Shown here: piece after piece, positions 44,248-52,375 of the stretch
Layout of the letters: each line of letters starts with the position of its first letter
How positions within the stretch are numbered: the first letter of the stretch is position 1
Source: an uncultured Devosia sp.
GTDB lineage: Bacteria; Pseudomonadota; Alphaproteobacteria; Rhizobiales; Devosiaceae
Length of the DNA: 64,000 nt
Direction of reading: 5' to 3'
NCBI RefSeq assembly: GCF_963517015.1
Contig: NZ_CAUQDV010000001.1
Span: forward strand, 2,548,001-2,612,000
Program-made: the position numbers and the translations under genes
Notes under the pieces: model-generated
The model's input: only the letters and a program-made list of their open reading frames with translations
Databases searched by the model: none
What the model was told of the DNA's origin: nothing

Positions 44248-45279
44248 TCAAATATTCTCCGATACGTAGATATCGAATGGCACAAAGCTCTGTCCGACCG
44301 AATCTGCATGCGGATTGGCGATGGCACCGGCCATGAGATCCATGAGCTGGCGCGACAGCGCTGTAAGGGGTGTACCAATCAGTGCGGTGGCGATGTCTTC
44401 GGCCAAGGCTGCATGAGTCAGAATGTTGAGTTCGTTGCAAACCAAGGCGATGCGGCCCGCCATGTTTTCCTCGCGCAGGGCGGCGATGACGCCCTCGGTG
44501 CCGCCGCCGGCCACATAGATGGCCGTTAGATCGGGATAGCGGCGGAGCAGGTCAAGCGTTGCTTCATGAGCCAAGGCGGCATCTTCGAGGCTGACCTGGG
44601 TATCGAGAATCGTCAGGTGTGGCGCGGCTTCGCGGAGATAGGAGCGGAAGCCGATTTCGCGCATTTCGTGGCCGTGAAACCGGTAACTCCCGACGAACAC
44701 GACCACCCTGCCCGCCCCTTTGGCGGTTTTGGCAATCAACCAGCCGGCCGTGCGGCCAACCTTGCGATTGTTGGTGCCGATATAGCCGTGACGGACGCCC
44801 GGCGCGAAGTCGGAGAGGAGCGAGAAGACTGGCGTGCCGGCGGCCTGCACTTCGGCAACGGCGGCGGTGACGGCAGGATGATCGACAGCCACCATGGCAA
44901 TGGCATCGGTGTGGCGCGCCATCTGCTTGAGACGTGCCGAGATTTCACCTGGGGTCTGGCTGGCAAGGAATTCAATGGTGGGCGCGACACGATATTGGGT
45001 GGGCTCGGTTGTGGCCTGTTCCAGCGCCTTGGCGAAATCCTGATAGAATGTCTGGTCCGGTCGCTGCAGCAAAAAGCCGAAGCGATGATGCGGCAGGCTT
45101 TGCTCGAGGCGACGACGGATCAGGCCGGTGCCATGGTAGCCCAATTCCTGCGCGGCATTGAAGACGCGCTCGGCCGTTTCCTTGCGGACCGGCAGCCTAG
45201 CATTGAGCACGCGATCGACGGTGGCGACGCTGAGGCCGGAGAGGCGGGCGATATCGGCGACGGTGGGACGGGCGGGCAT
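44248..45279 (-). CDS. LacI-family transcriptional regulator
   Basis: 343 aa from ATG 45279 (AAGGAG upstream; a frame to 45312 lacks a ribosome site). LacI HTH and hinge at the N-terminus: PTVADIARLSGLSVATVDRVLN, VRKETAERVFNAAQELGY. A periplasmic-binding-like effector domain follows (HRFGFLLQRPDQTFYQDFAKALEQ, VFSLLSDFAPGVRHGYIGTNNRKVGRTAGWLI). Divergent from the mocD-like gene, with a repeated motif and a dyad in the 172-bp spacer, so it probably controls mocDEF and itself. Confidence 0.9.
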   Translation of the reverse strand: MPARPTVADIARLSGLSVATVDRVLNARLPVRKETAERVFNAAQELGYHGTGLIRRRLEQSLPHHRFGFLLQRPDQTFYQDFAKALEQATTEPTQYRVAPTIEFLASQTPGEISARLKQMARHTDAIAMVAVDHPAVTAAVAEVQAAGTPVFSLLSDFAPGVRHGYIGTNNRKVGRTAGWLIAKTAKGAGRVVVFVGSYRFHGHEMREIGFRSYLREAAPHLTILDTQVSLEDAALAHEATLDLLRRYPDLTAIYVAGGGTEGVIAALREENMAGRIALVCNELNILTHAALAEDIATALIGTPLTALSRQLMDLMAGAIANPHADSVGQSFVPFDIYVSENI

Positions 45280-45294
45280 GGCGGCTCCTTGCCA

Positions 45295-45351
45295 GAAACC
45301 ATCAGCGCTCAACCCGCATGATGATGCAAATGATAGAAACCATCATGCGCT
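45295..45351. promoter_or_regulatory. Candidate LacI operator region between lacI and the mocD-like gene
   Basis: GAAACCATCAGCGCT (45295-45309) is repeated as GAAACCATCATGCGCT (45336-45351), 41 bp apart, close to four helical turns. The second copy also forms one arm of an 8-bp dyad GCATGATG / CATCATGC (45316-45323 and 45341-45348). Confidence 0.5.
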
Positions 45352-45451
45352 GATTGCCCGGAATCCGCAACTGCCGTAGCAACATGACATTCGATCCGGA
45401 ACAACACTTGCAGCCAAAGCGGTGACATCTGGATACCCTTGGGAGTAGCAC

Positions 45452-46540
45452 ATGAGCCAATCTGCCAAACGCGACTACAATTTGCTGGGCAAGAGCTCGG
45501 AAGCGGCGCTGACCAATGGGCTGGCGGCGGCCGAATGGTATCACAGCGACGTCGAGCGCAAGACGATGAAGGCGCTGATGCAGCGCTCCGATGGTCCGGC
45601 AATCCGCGATACGGCGATCTGGCTCGGCTCGATGCTGGTGCTGGCGCTTGCAGGGATTTTGCTCTGGGGCACGTGGTGGGCGGTGCCGGTGTTTCTGGCC
45701 TATGGCGTGCTCTACGGCTCGGCCTCGGATTCGCGCTGGCATGAATGCGGCCATGGCACGGCGTTCAAGACGCGCTGGATGAACGACGCGGTCTATCAGA
45801 TCGCCTGCTTCATGATCATGCGCAATCCGGTGACCTGGCGCTGGAGCCATGCACGGCACCATACCGACACGGTGATCGTCGGGCGCGATCCGGAAATCGC
45901 CGTGATGCGGCCGCCCGATCTGTTCCGGCTGGTGCTGAACTTCTTCGGCATTCTCGACGCCAGCTATGCCGTGATCGACATGGTGCGCAATGCGGCCGGG
46001 GTGATCAGCAAGGAAGAGCAGAGCTTCATTCCGGAAATGGAGCGGCACAAGGTGATCCGCGTGGCCCGCATCTGGCTGGCGATCTATGCCGTGACCATCG
46101 GTCTATCGGTGTGGCTGGGTTCCATCCTGCCGCTGATGCTGGTGGGTCTGCCGCGGCTCTATGGCGCCTGGCACCATGTGATGACCGGCCTGCTGCAGCA
46201 CGGCGGGCTGGCCGACAATGTGATCGACCACAGGCTCAATTCGCGCTCGGTGCTGATGAACCCGGTCAGCCGTTTCATCTACTGGAACATGAACTATCAC
46301 GTCGAGCATCACATGTTCCCGATGGTGCCCTATCACGCGCTGCCGCAGCTGCATGCGCTGATCAAGCATGACCTGCCGGCGCCCAACCGCTCGATCTGGG
46401 CGGGCTACAGGGAAATGATCCCGGCCTTCCTGCGGCAGTTGCGCAACGAGGACTTCTACCTGCGCCGCGATCTGCCGGCGACGGCCAAGCCCTACAAGGA
46501 AGAATTCCACAATGGCGGCGACGCGGTCGCGGCCGAATAG
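45452..46540 (+). CDS. mocD: Fatty-acid-desaturase-type membrane oxygenase, MocD-like
   Basis: 362 aa. Membrane di-iron protein with all histidine clusters: HECGH (97-101), HARHH (133-137), HH at 241-242 with H250, and HVEHH (283-287). Hydrophobic segments lie at about 53-90 and 203-232. It heads a three-gene set with a Rieske ferredoxin and a ferredoxin reductase. This is the make-up of mocDEF of Sinorhizobium, required to turn 3-O-methyl-scyllo-inosamine (rhizopine) into scyllo-inosamine. Here it probably removes a methyl group from an O-methyl inositol or inosamine. An ordinary lipid desaturase is the alternative but would not fit the inositol island. Confidence 0.85.
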   Translation: MSQSAKRDYNLLGKSSEAALTNGLAAAEWYHSDVERKTMKALMQRSDGPAIRDTAIWLGSMLVLALAGILLWGTWWAVPVFLAYGVLYGSASDSRWHECGHGTAFKTRWMNDAVYQIACFMIMRNPVTWRWSHARHHTDTVIVGRDPEIAVMRPPDLFRLVLNFFGILDASYAVIDMVRNAAGVISKEEQSFIPEMERHKVIRVARIWLAIYAVTIGLSVWLGSILPLMLVGLPRLYGAWHHVMTGLLQHGGLADNVIDHRLNSRSVLMNPVSRFIYWNMNYHVEHHMFPMVPYHALPQLHALIKHDLPAPNRSIWAGYREMIPAFLRQLRNEDFYLRRDLPATAKPYKEEFHNGGDAVAAE

Positions 46541-46559
46541 AAGAGTTGAGGAGAGAAAA

Positions 46560-46871
46560 ATGGGCCAGTGGATCGAAGCCTGTGGGGCCGATGATGTGGA
46601 CGAGGAGGATGTGATCCGTTTCGACCATGAGGGCAAGGTGTTTGCCATCTATCGCAGCCCCGATGACCGGTATTACGCCACGGATGGGTTGTGCACGCAT
46701 GAGCAGATCAGTCTGGCCGACGGGCTGGTCATGGAGGACATCATCGAGTGCCCCAAGCATAACGGACGGTTCAACTACAAGACGGGCGAGGCCAAGGGCG
46801 CGCCGGTGTGCGTGAATTTGCGGACCTATCCGGTGAAGGTGGAAGGCGGAGCGGTGTTCGTCGAAGTGTAG
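46560..46871 (+). CDS. mocE: Rieske-type ferredoxin, MocE-like
   Basis: 103 aa from ATG 46560 with GAGGAGAG upstream. Rieske cluster ligands: C45-T-H47 and C64-P-K-H67, 17 residues between the pairs. Small soluble electron carrier, here expected to pass electrons from the reductase encoded next to the di-iron oxygenase encoded before. It starts 19 bases after the mocD-like stop codon. Confidence 0.92.
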   Translation: MGQWIEACGADDVDEEDVIRFDHEGKVFAIYRSPDDRYYATDGLCTHEQISLADGLVMEDIIECPKHNGRFNYKTGEAKGAPVCVNLRTYPVKVEGGAVFVEV

Positions 46872-46877
46872 TGGCAC

Positions 46878-46926
46878 GCCCTCGTGGTTCGAGGCTTTGC
46901 TTCGCAAAGCGCCTCACCATGAGGGC
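46878..46926 (+). repeat. Palindromic repeat B, copy 3
   Basis: Near-identical to 33282-33330: arms CCCTCGTGG / CCATGAGGG and inner stem GAGGCTTTGC / GCAAAGCGCCTC. It lies in the 78-bp spacer between the ferredoxin and reductase genes, inside the operon. Confidence 0.85.
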
Positions 46927-46949
46927 TACTCGCAGATGGGGAGGAATAC

Positions 46950-48176
46950 ATGGCACAGCATTGTGTGATCGTGGGCGCCGGGGAATGCGGGGCGCGGGCG
47001 GCGATGGCGCTGCGCGAAGAGGGGTTTGACGGAGATGTCACCATGATCGGCGGCGAGACCCACCTGCCCTATGAGCGGCCGCCGCTGAGCAAGGAAGGCA
47101 TGCTGGCGGAGGTGTTTGCCGCCAAGACCATCAATACGGCAGAGCGGATGGCCGAGGCCGGCGTGGTGTTTCGGGGCGGCGCCGAAGTTTCCGGGATCGA
47201 CCGCAGCACCAAGTCGCTGGCGATGGGGAATGGCAGTGCCCTGCCCTATGACAAATTGTTGCTGGCGACCGGTGCGGCGCCGCGGCGACTGCCGGATGTG
47301 GCGGGCCAGCATATCGCCTACCTGAGGACGCTGGAGGATGCGCAGCGCTTGCGGGGCGTGCTTGGTCCCGGCAAGCGGCTGGTGATTGTCGGTGGCGGGT
47401 TCATCGGGCTGGAACTGGCAGCTTCGGCGCGGGCGCGCGGGGCGGAGGTGGTGCTGATGGAGGCCCTGCCGCGGCTCTTGTCGCGGGCGGTGCCCGAGGC
47501 AATCGCAGCGCAGATCCAGGCGCGGCACGAGCTGGCCGGTGTGGAGCTGGTGTTTGGCGACGGCCTAGCCGGGATCGAGGATGGCGCCAGTGGCGCCATT
47601 GTGCGGCTGAAAAGCGGGCGCGTGATCGAGGCGAATCTGGTGCTGGTGGGTATCGGGTCGGTTCCCAATGTGGGGCTGGCGAGCGCGGCCGGGCTGACGG
47701 TCGACAATGGCATTGCGGTGGACCGGCATCTGGCGACGGATGATGCCGATATCTTTGCGGCGGGCGATTGCTGCTCGTTTCCGCTGGAGATTTACGGCGG
47801 GCGACGGGTGCGGCTGGAAAGCTGGCGCAATGCGCAGGACCAGGGCGCGCTGGCGGCGAAGAACATGCTGGGTGCGGGCGCGGCCGTGGGGCATGTGCCG
47901 TGGTTCTGGTCGGATCAGTATGAATTGACGCTGCAGATTGCCGGGCTTTCGGATGAAGGCGCGACCACGGTGCGGCGGGATCTGGGGGATGGGGCGGTGA
48001 TCCTGTTCCACCTCAGCGCCGATGGACGGCTGGTGGCAGCCAGCGGGATTGGCGTGGGAAATGTGGTGGCCAAGGATATCAGGCTGGCGGAGATGCTGAT
48101 TGGTCGAGGGGCTCGGCCAGAGGCGGGTGCGCTGGAGGATGCCGGGGTGAAGCTCAAGGCATTGTTGGCGGCTTAG
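46950..48176 (+). CDS. mocF: NAD(P)H:ferredoxin reductase, MocF-like
   Basis: 408 aa, the usual length of BenD/ThcD/putidaredoxin-reductase-type flavoproteins. FAD motif CVIVGAGECGARAA (residues 5-18), NAD motif LVIVGGGFIGLELAASARARG (about 148), the second FAD motif DDADIFAAGDCCSFP (about 265), and a reductase C-terminal domain (WFWSDQYELTLQIAG). It takes electrons from NAD(P)H to the Rieske protein. It completes the mocDEF-like set. Repeat B separates it from mocE but the direction and order support one operon. Confidence 0.9.
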   Translation: MAQHCVIVGAGECGARAAMALREEGFDGDVTMIGGETHLPYERPPLSKEGMLAEVFAAKTINTAERMAEAGVVFRGGAEVSGIDRSTKSLAMGNGSALPYDKLLLATGAAPRRLPDVAGQHIAYLRTLEDAQRLRGVLGPGKRLVIVGGGFIGLELAASARARGAEVVLMEALPRLLSRAVPEAIAAQIQARHELAGVELVFGDGLAGIEDGASGAIVRLKSGRVIEANLVLVGIGSVPNVGLASAAGLTVDNGIAVDRHLATDDADIFAAGDCCSFPLEIYGGRRVRLESWRNAQDQGALAAKNMLGAGAAVGHVPWFWSDQYELTLQIAGLSDEGATTVRRDLGDGAVILFHLSADGRLVAASGIGVGNVVAKDIRLAEMLIGRGARPEAGALEDAGVKLKALLAA

Positions 48177-48194
48177 GACATTTCACCGGAGCAG

Positions 48195-48343
48195 GTCCCA
48201 ACCACGATGTCATCCCGGCCTTGAGCCGGGATCCATCTTGAGATTCACCACGGCCGCAAGGTGGCAATCACAACTACCTTGCGGCAGGACATGGATCTCG
48301 GGATGGGTCCCGGCTCAAGGCCGGGATGACACCGAGTTTGTGG
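48195..48343. repeat. Dispersed palindromic repeat A, copy 3
   Basis: The best-preserved copy. The left end (48208-48237, beginning TGTCATCCCGGCCTTGAGCC) and the right end (48302-48331, ending GGCTCAAGGCCGGGATGACA) pair at 29 of 30 positions. An inner stem GGCCGCAAGGT / ACCTTGCGGC lies at about 48252 and 48276. It lies between the convergent mocF-like gene and the glycosyl hydrolase gene. Confidence 0.88.
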
Positions 48344-48372
48344 ACGTTCCTGGTGAATACACGGTGGTCCGC

Positions 48373-50373
48373 CTAAGCGTAAGTCACCGCAACCTTGGCG
48401 CTGCCTTTGAGCCTGGGGAGCACGAAGGAGATGCCGGAGCCGATCTGGGCGTAGTCGAGGGATTCGCCGCTGGGGACCAGTTGGACCGAGGCGACGGGTT
48501 TTCCGGCCGTGTTGAGGGCGACGCTGATGTTGGTCAGGGGCACGAAGTCCTGAATGGGCTGGACGTTGTCGCCGCGCAACTGGCCGCGCAGGGATGGCTG
48601 GGCGAAGAGCAGGTGTACCACGTCGCGGTTTTCGGCCGGCTGGTGGCGGACGGTGACGCGGCCGGCGCGTGGCAGGCCGGCGCGGACCAGAGGCGCGTCG
48701 TCGAGCAGGCCGGCGATGATCTTTTCGAGCAGTTCGAGAATGGCGACGGCGCCGGAGACGCGATAGGCCGAGAAAGCCTTGTGCGCCAGATAGGTCACCG
48801 GGCCTTTACGCGATCCAGCAGAAAAGCCCGAGGGATCGGACTTGCGGGGCGTGTGGACGTGGCCTGAGAAGTGTTTCGGGCTGCGCTCGAAATAGGGATC
48901 GTAGATCTGGCCGAGGCTCGTGCCATCGGTGACGGTGATCTGCTCGGAGCCGACATACATGTAGATCGGATCGTCGACGAAGCTGGCGCGGATCGCCTTG
49001 TCATGCAGGGCGTAGTCGCCAGTGAAGGGATTGGTGCCTTCCCACCGGGCGCCGGTGTCGAAAATGAAGCCCTTGTCGTCAAGGCCGCTCCTGCCGCTCA
49101 AGAGCAGCTTGCCGCCCTGGGCGAGATAGGCGTCGAGTGACGCCTTGAGCGCAGTGTCGATCACCACTTCGTCGGGCAGGATCAGCAGGCGATAGGCCGA
49201 AAAATCATGTTCGGGGTCGAGCACGTCGAAGGTGAATTTTGCTTCCAGCAGGACGCGGGCGGCACCTTCGTCGGCATGGTTGGAAGTGCCGGGCGTGCCG
49301 ACGAAACGCGGGCGACGCGAGCCTTCCACGCTGACGAGGCCGATATCGGCGCGATTGCGGCTGGCTTTGGTAAAGGGCTCGGCGGCTTCGGCCTCGGCAT
49401 AGGCAGCGCCGATGGATTTGTAGCTGGTGAGGTCCACCGCGCAATTGGGATGCAGGTGATCGCCGATCGAAGCGCCAGCGCCATTTGCCTGCATGGCGGC
49501 CACTTCGTAGCTGAGTGCCTCGGGCGTCTTGTAGCTGCCGATTTCGCCCCAGAGATGGTGGAACTTGCCGGTCATGCCGATGAAGTCTTCGCCGAAGACG
49601 TCGACATAGCGGGCCGAGAGCGGGAAATGGTCATAGCCCCATTTGGCAGTGGGGAGGGATTCGAGTTCGAGGTGGCTGTAGTAGCGCTTGTAGACATCGC
49701 GGCGGCCGCGACGAACGTGGCCGGAATTGAAGAACAGCGGCATGTCTGGATCGTGCTTGACCACCGCCTGCTGGATGCCTTCGAAGAGTTCGAAATTGAC
49801 CTGTTCGGCAAAGTCGGCGCGCTGGGCGGGGTTTTCCCAATCCATGCCCTGGGCCGTCATGCGCTGTTGCGTCCAGGGGCCGGAGGAGAGCTGCTGGTAG
49901 GGAATGTCGATGAAGATGCCGTCGCCGTCGGGATAGTTGACCATGACCTCCTCGACCTGGCGGCAGAGGTAGTCGAGATAGGGCGAGGCGAAATCGAGAT
50001 AGGCCCAGCCATCGCCGAGCGGATCGCCATCGACGCGCTTGGGCAGGCCCTTTTCGTCCATCAGGCGCCAGCCGGGCTGCGCATTGGCGGCATATTCGTC
50101 CCAGCCGGCCGACAGATAGATCGGCGCCTTGATATCGTGGGCATGGAGAGCATCGAGCTGGGCGCGCAGCAAGTCGAACTTCAGATGCGGATGCATCCGG
50201 CCGATTTTGGTCGGGTGGTAGGAATGACCATGGTGGCATTTGGAGAAGATGGTGACCGAATCCACATGGGCGTCGGCGAAAGCCTGGCCGAAGGCCTTGG
50301 CGTCGAAGCGCGAGCCGATGTCGGTGATCAGTTCGGACGTGTGGAAGTCGAGATGGACCTGGCGGAGCCGCAT
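48373..50373 (-). CDS. Glycosyl-hydrolase-like protein (alpha-amylase/beta-galactosidase-type barrel, GHL6-like)
   Basis: 666 aa, no signal peptide, so cytoplasmic. The N-terminal about 340 residues look like a TIM barrel (RQVHLDFHTSELITDIG, GIFIDIPYQQLSSGPW, LFFNSGHVRRGRRD, FHHLWGEIGSYKTPEAL). A beta-galactosidase-trimerisation-like domain follows (about 380-530: ARVLLEAKFTFDVLDPEHDF, YRLLILPDEVVID, LDAYLAQGGKLLLSGRSGL). A beta-rich C-terminus ends the protein. The closest pattern by eye is the uncharacterised hypothetical glycosyl hydrolase 6 group. It is the last gene of the ABC operon, so it probably processes the imported glycoside. The bond cleaved is unknown. Confidence 0.78.
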   Translation of the reverse strand: MRLRQVHLDFHTSELITDIGSRFDAKAFGQAFADAHVDSVTIFSKCHHGHSYHPTKIGRMHPHLKFDLLRAQLDALHAHDIKAPIYLSAGWDEYAANAQPGWRLMDEKGLPKRVDGDPLGDGWAYLDFASPYLDYLCRQVEEVMVNYPDGDGIFIDIPYQQLSSGPWTQQRMTAQGMDWENPAQRADFAEQVNFELFEGIQQAVVKHDPDMPLFFNSGHVRRGRRDVYKRYYSHLELESLPTAKWGYDHFPLSARYVDVFGEDFIGMTGKFHHLWGEIGSYKTPEALSYEVAAMQANGAGASIGDHLHPNCAVDLTSYKSIGAAYAEAEAAEPFTKASRNRADIGLVSVEGSRRPRFVGTPGTSNHADEGAARVLLEAKFTFDVLDPEHDFSAYRLLILPDEVVIDTALKASLDAYLAQGGKLLLSGRSGLDDKGFIFDTGARWEGTNPFTGDYALHDKAIRASFVDDPIYMYVGSEQITVTDGTSLGQIYDPYFERSPKHFSGHVHTPRKSDPSGFSAGSRKGPVTYLAHKAFSAYRVSGAVAILELLEKIIAGLLDDAPLVRAGLPRAGRVTVRHQPAENRDVVHLLFAQPSLRGQLRGDNVQPIQDFVPLTNISVALNTAGKPVASVQLVPSGESLDYAQIGSGISFVLPRLKGSAKVAVTYA

Positions 50374-50406
50374 GAATTTAGGCCTTGGGGCAAGAGAAGT
50401 GGTGGA

Positions 50407-51543
50407 TCAGGCGGAGCGGCGGGCGTAGCGCCGCGTCTTGCCGGAGGCATCGAAGAGGTAGAGGGCGTCGGCGGGCACGGTGATGTCGAAGGGCGCGTCA
50501 TAGTCGAAGCGCAATTGCTCGGACTGGTGCACGGCAAAGAAGCCGTCCTGCGACTCGGAATCGATGGAGCGGATATCGCCGGCATCGGCATAGACCAGGG
50601 TCTCGCGACCGAGGCTTTCCACCACGCGGACGCGGGCGGGCAAGGTGAGCCCGTCGCCGCCGTTGCGATGGGCTGTCTCCGGGCGGAAGCCGAGGCGGAC
50701 CACGTCGCCCACGGCAAGGCCGGCGCTGGTTTCGTCGGTCGACAGTGTCATCGGGGCGGCGATGGCGTCGATCTTGAGGGTGACGGCGGTGTCGGCAGTG
50801 GCGGTGACCGTGGCGCTCAAGAAGTTCATGCGCGGGGAGCCGAGGAAGCCGGCGACGAATTGATTGGCGGGGCGATTGTAGAGATCGAGCGGCGAGCCGA
50901 CCTGTTCGATGATGCCATCGCGCATGACGACGATGCGGTCGGCCATGGTCATGGCTTCGACCTGGTCGTGGGTGACGTAGATCATGGTGGTGCCGAGCTC
51001 GGCGTGGAGGCGCCCGAGTTCGACGCGCATCTGGGTGCGCAGCGCCGCATCGAGATTGGAGAGCGGTTCATCGAAGAGGAAGACGTCGGGCGAGCGGGTG
51101 ATGGCGCGGCCGATGGCGACGCGCTGCTTCTGGCCGCCGGACAGGGCCTTGGGGAATTTGTGCAGGTGGTCGGTGATGCGCAGGATCTTTGCGGCGCGCT
51201 CGACGGCGGCTGATATCTCGGCTTTCGGGCGGCCGGCGATCTGGAGATTGAAGCCCATGTTCTGGGCGACCGTCATATGCGGGTAAAGCGCGTAGTTCTG
51301 GAAGACCATGGCGACGCCGCGGTCCGACGGTTCCTGGTGGGTGACATCGCGGCCCTTGATGGTGATCTTGCCGCTATCGACGGTTTCGAGCCCGGCAATG
51401 GAGCGGAGAAGCGTCGATTTTCCGCAGCCCGAGGGGCCGACCATGACGACGAATTCGCCATCTTCGATATCGAGCGAGATCGCCTTGAGGGCGTGGAAGC
51501 TCTGGTAGTGCTTTTCGAGATTGGTGATCTGGAGACTGGGCAT
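50407..51543 (-). CDS. Sugar ABC transporter ATP-binding protein (MalK/UgpC family)
   Basis: 378 aa. Walker A VGPSGCGKSTLLRS (about 34-47), Q-loop MVFQNYALYPHMTVAQNM, signature KALSGGQKQRVAIGRAI, Walker B VFLFDEPLSNLD, H-loop VTHDQVEAMTMADR. The C-terminal 140 residues are the MalK-type TOBE/regulatory domain (FVAGFLGSPRMNFL, then VGDVVRLGFRPE). It powers the import system encoded by the next three genes. Lies 9 bases after the permease gene. Confidence 0.95.
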   Translation of the reverse strand: MPSLQITNLEKHYQSFHALKAISLDIEDGEFVVMVGPSGCGKSTLLRSIAGLETVDSGKITIKGRDVTHQEPSDRGVAMVFQNYALYPHMTVAQNMGFNLQIAGRPKAEISAAVERAAKILRITDHLHKFPKALSGGQKQRVAIGRAITRSPDVFLFDEPLSNLDAALRTQMRVELGRLHAELGTTMIYVTHDQVEAMTMADRIVVMRDGIIEQVGSPLDLYNRPANQFVAGFLGSPRMNFLSATVTATADTAVTLKIDAIAAPMTLSTDETSAGLAVGDVVRLGFRPETAHRNGGDGLTLPARVRVVESLGRETLVYADAGDIRSIDSESQDGFFAVHQSEQLRFDYDAPFDITVPADALYLFDASGKTRRYARRSA

Positions 51544-51552
51544 GGACCTGTC

Positions 51553-52371
51553 CTATTTGCCGAGGCCGGCGAGGCTGCGCACGAAATAGCGCTGGGCCAG
51601 GATGAAAAGGATGAGCATGGGGGCGGTGACGATGGTGACGCCGGCCATGATGGCGGGCCAGTCGGAGCTGAACTGGCCGCGCAGATTGAGCATGCCGAGC
51701 GGCAGGGTCTTGATCGAGGTATCGGTCAGCAGCAGCAGGGCAAGGAGGAATTCGTTCCAGATGAAGACCGCCTGGAAAATGGCGGCGCTGGCAATGGCCG
51801 AGCCCGAGAGCGGCAGAACGATGCGGGTGATGACCTGGAGGCGCGAGCAGCCGTCGAGCCGCGCCGCTTCTTCGAGCTCGCGCGGGAATTCGAGGAAGAA
51901 GGCGTAGAACAGCACCGTGGTGAAGGGGATGCCATAGGCGGCATAGGGCAGCACGATGGCAAAGAGCGAATTGAGCAGCCCTGCCCCGGAAATGATCTGG
52001 TAGAGCGGCACCAGCACCGACTGGCTGGGCACGGCAAAGCTCGCCACGATCAGCACATAGATGAGTTTGAGCGCCTTGCTGTCGGATCGCGCCAGCACAT
52101 AGGCGGCAATGCCGCTGGTGACGACGATCAGGATCACCGAGATCACGGTGACGAAGACCGAGTTCAGGATAAAATTGGCAATGCCGGTATTCCAGGCGCG
52201 GACAAAGGCATCGAAATTGAGCCCTGTCGGCAGGCCCAGCGGGTCCTTGAACAGTTCGAGGCGGTTGCGGAAACCGGCCATGACCATCCAGAGAACAGGC
52301 GCCAGGACGAAAAGCGCCCAGACGGAAACGAAGAGGTGAAGGCCGATCGAGACGGCGCGGAAGCGTTTCAT
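51553..52371 (-). CDS. Carbohydrate ABC transporter permease (MalG family)
   Basis: 272 aa, six membrane helices. The ATPase-contact (EAA) loop is LEEAARLDGCSRLQVITRIVLPLS (about 162-185). N-terminal helix VSVWALFVLAPVLWMVMAGF. Second permease of the CUT1 importer; its start is 4 bases after the end of the MalF-type gene. Confidence 0.94.
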   Translation of the reverse strand: MKRFRAVSIGLHLFVSVWALFVLAPVLWMVMAGFRNRLELFKDPLGLPTGLNFDAFVRAWNTGIANFILNSVFVTVISVILIVVTSGIAAYVLARSDSKALKLIYVLIVASFAVPSQSVLVPLYQIISGAGLLNSLFAIVLPYAAYGIPFTTVLFYAFFLEFPRELEEAARLDGCSRLQVITRIVLPLSGSAIASAAIFQAVFIWNEFLLALLLLTDTSIKTLPLGMLNLRGQFSSDWPAIMAGVTIVTAPMLILFILAQRYFVRSLAGLGK

Positions 52372-52375
52372 GGTT

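Noticed and set aside
46771..47044. Minus-strand frames carrying the peptide FAKQSLEPRG-like or CEAKPRTTR over repeat B
   Set aside because: The peptide comes from the palindromic repeat itself and recurs at each copy; the frames are antisense to mocE and mocF.
28121..48176. The inositol island as a recently acquired symbiosis or genomic island starting at tRNA-Cys
   Set aside because: No integrase or transposase gene, and codon use looks the same as in flanking genes. Older transfer cannot be excluded.
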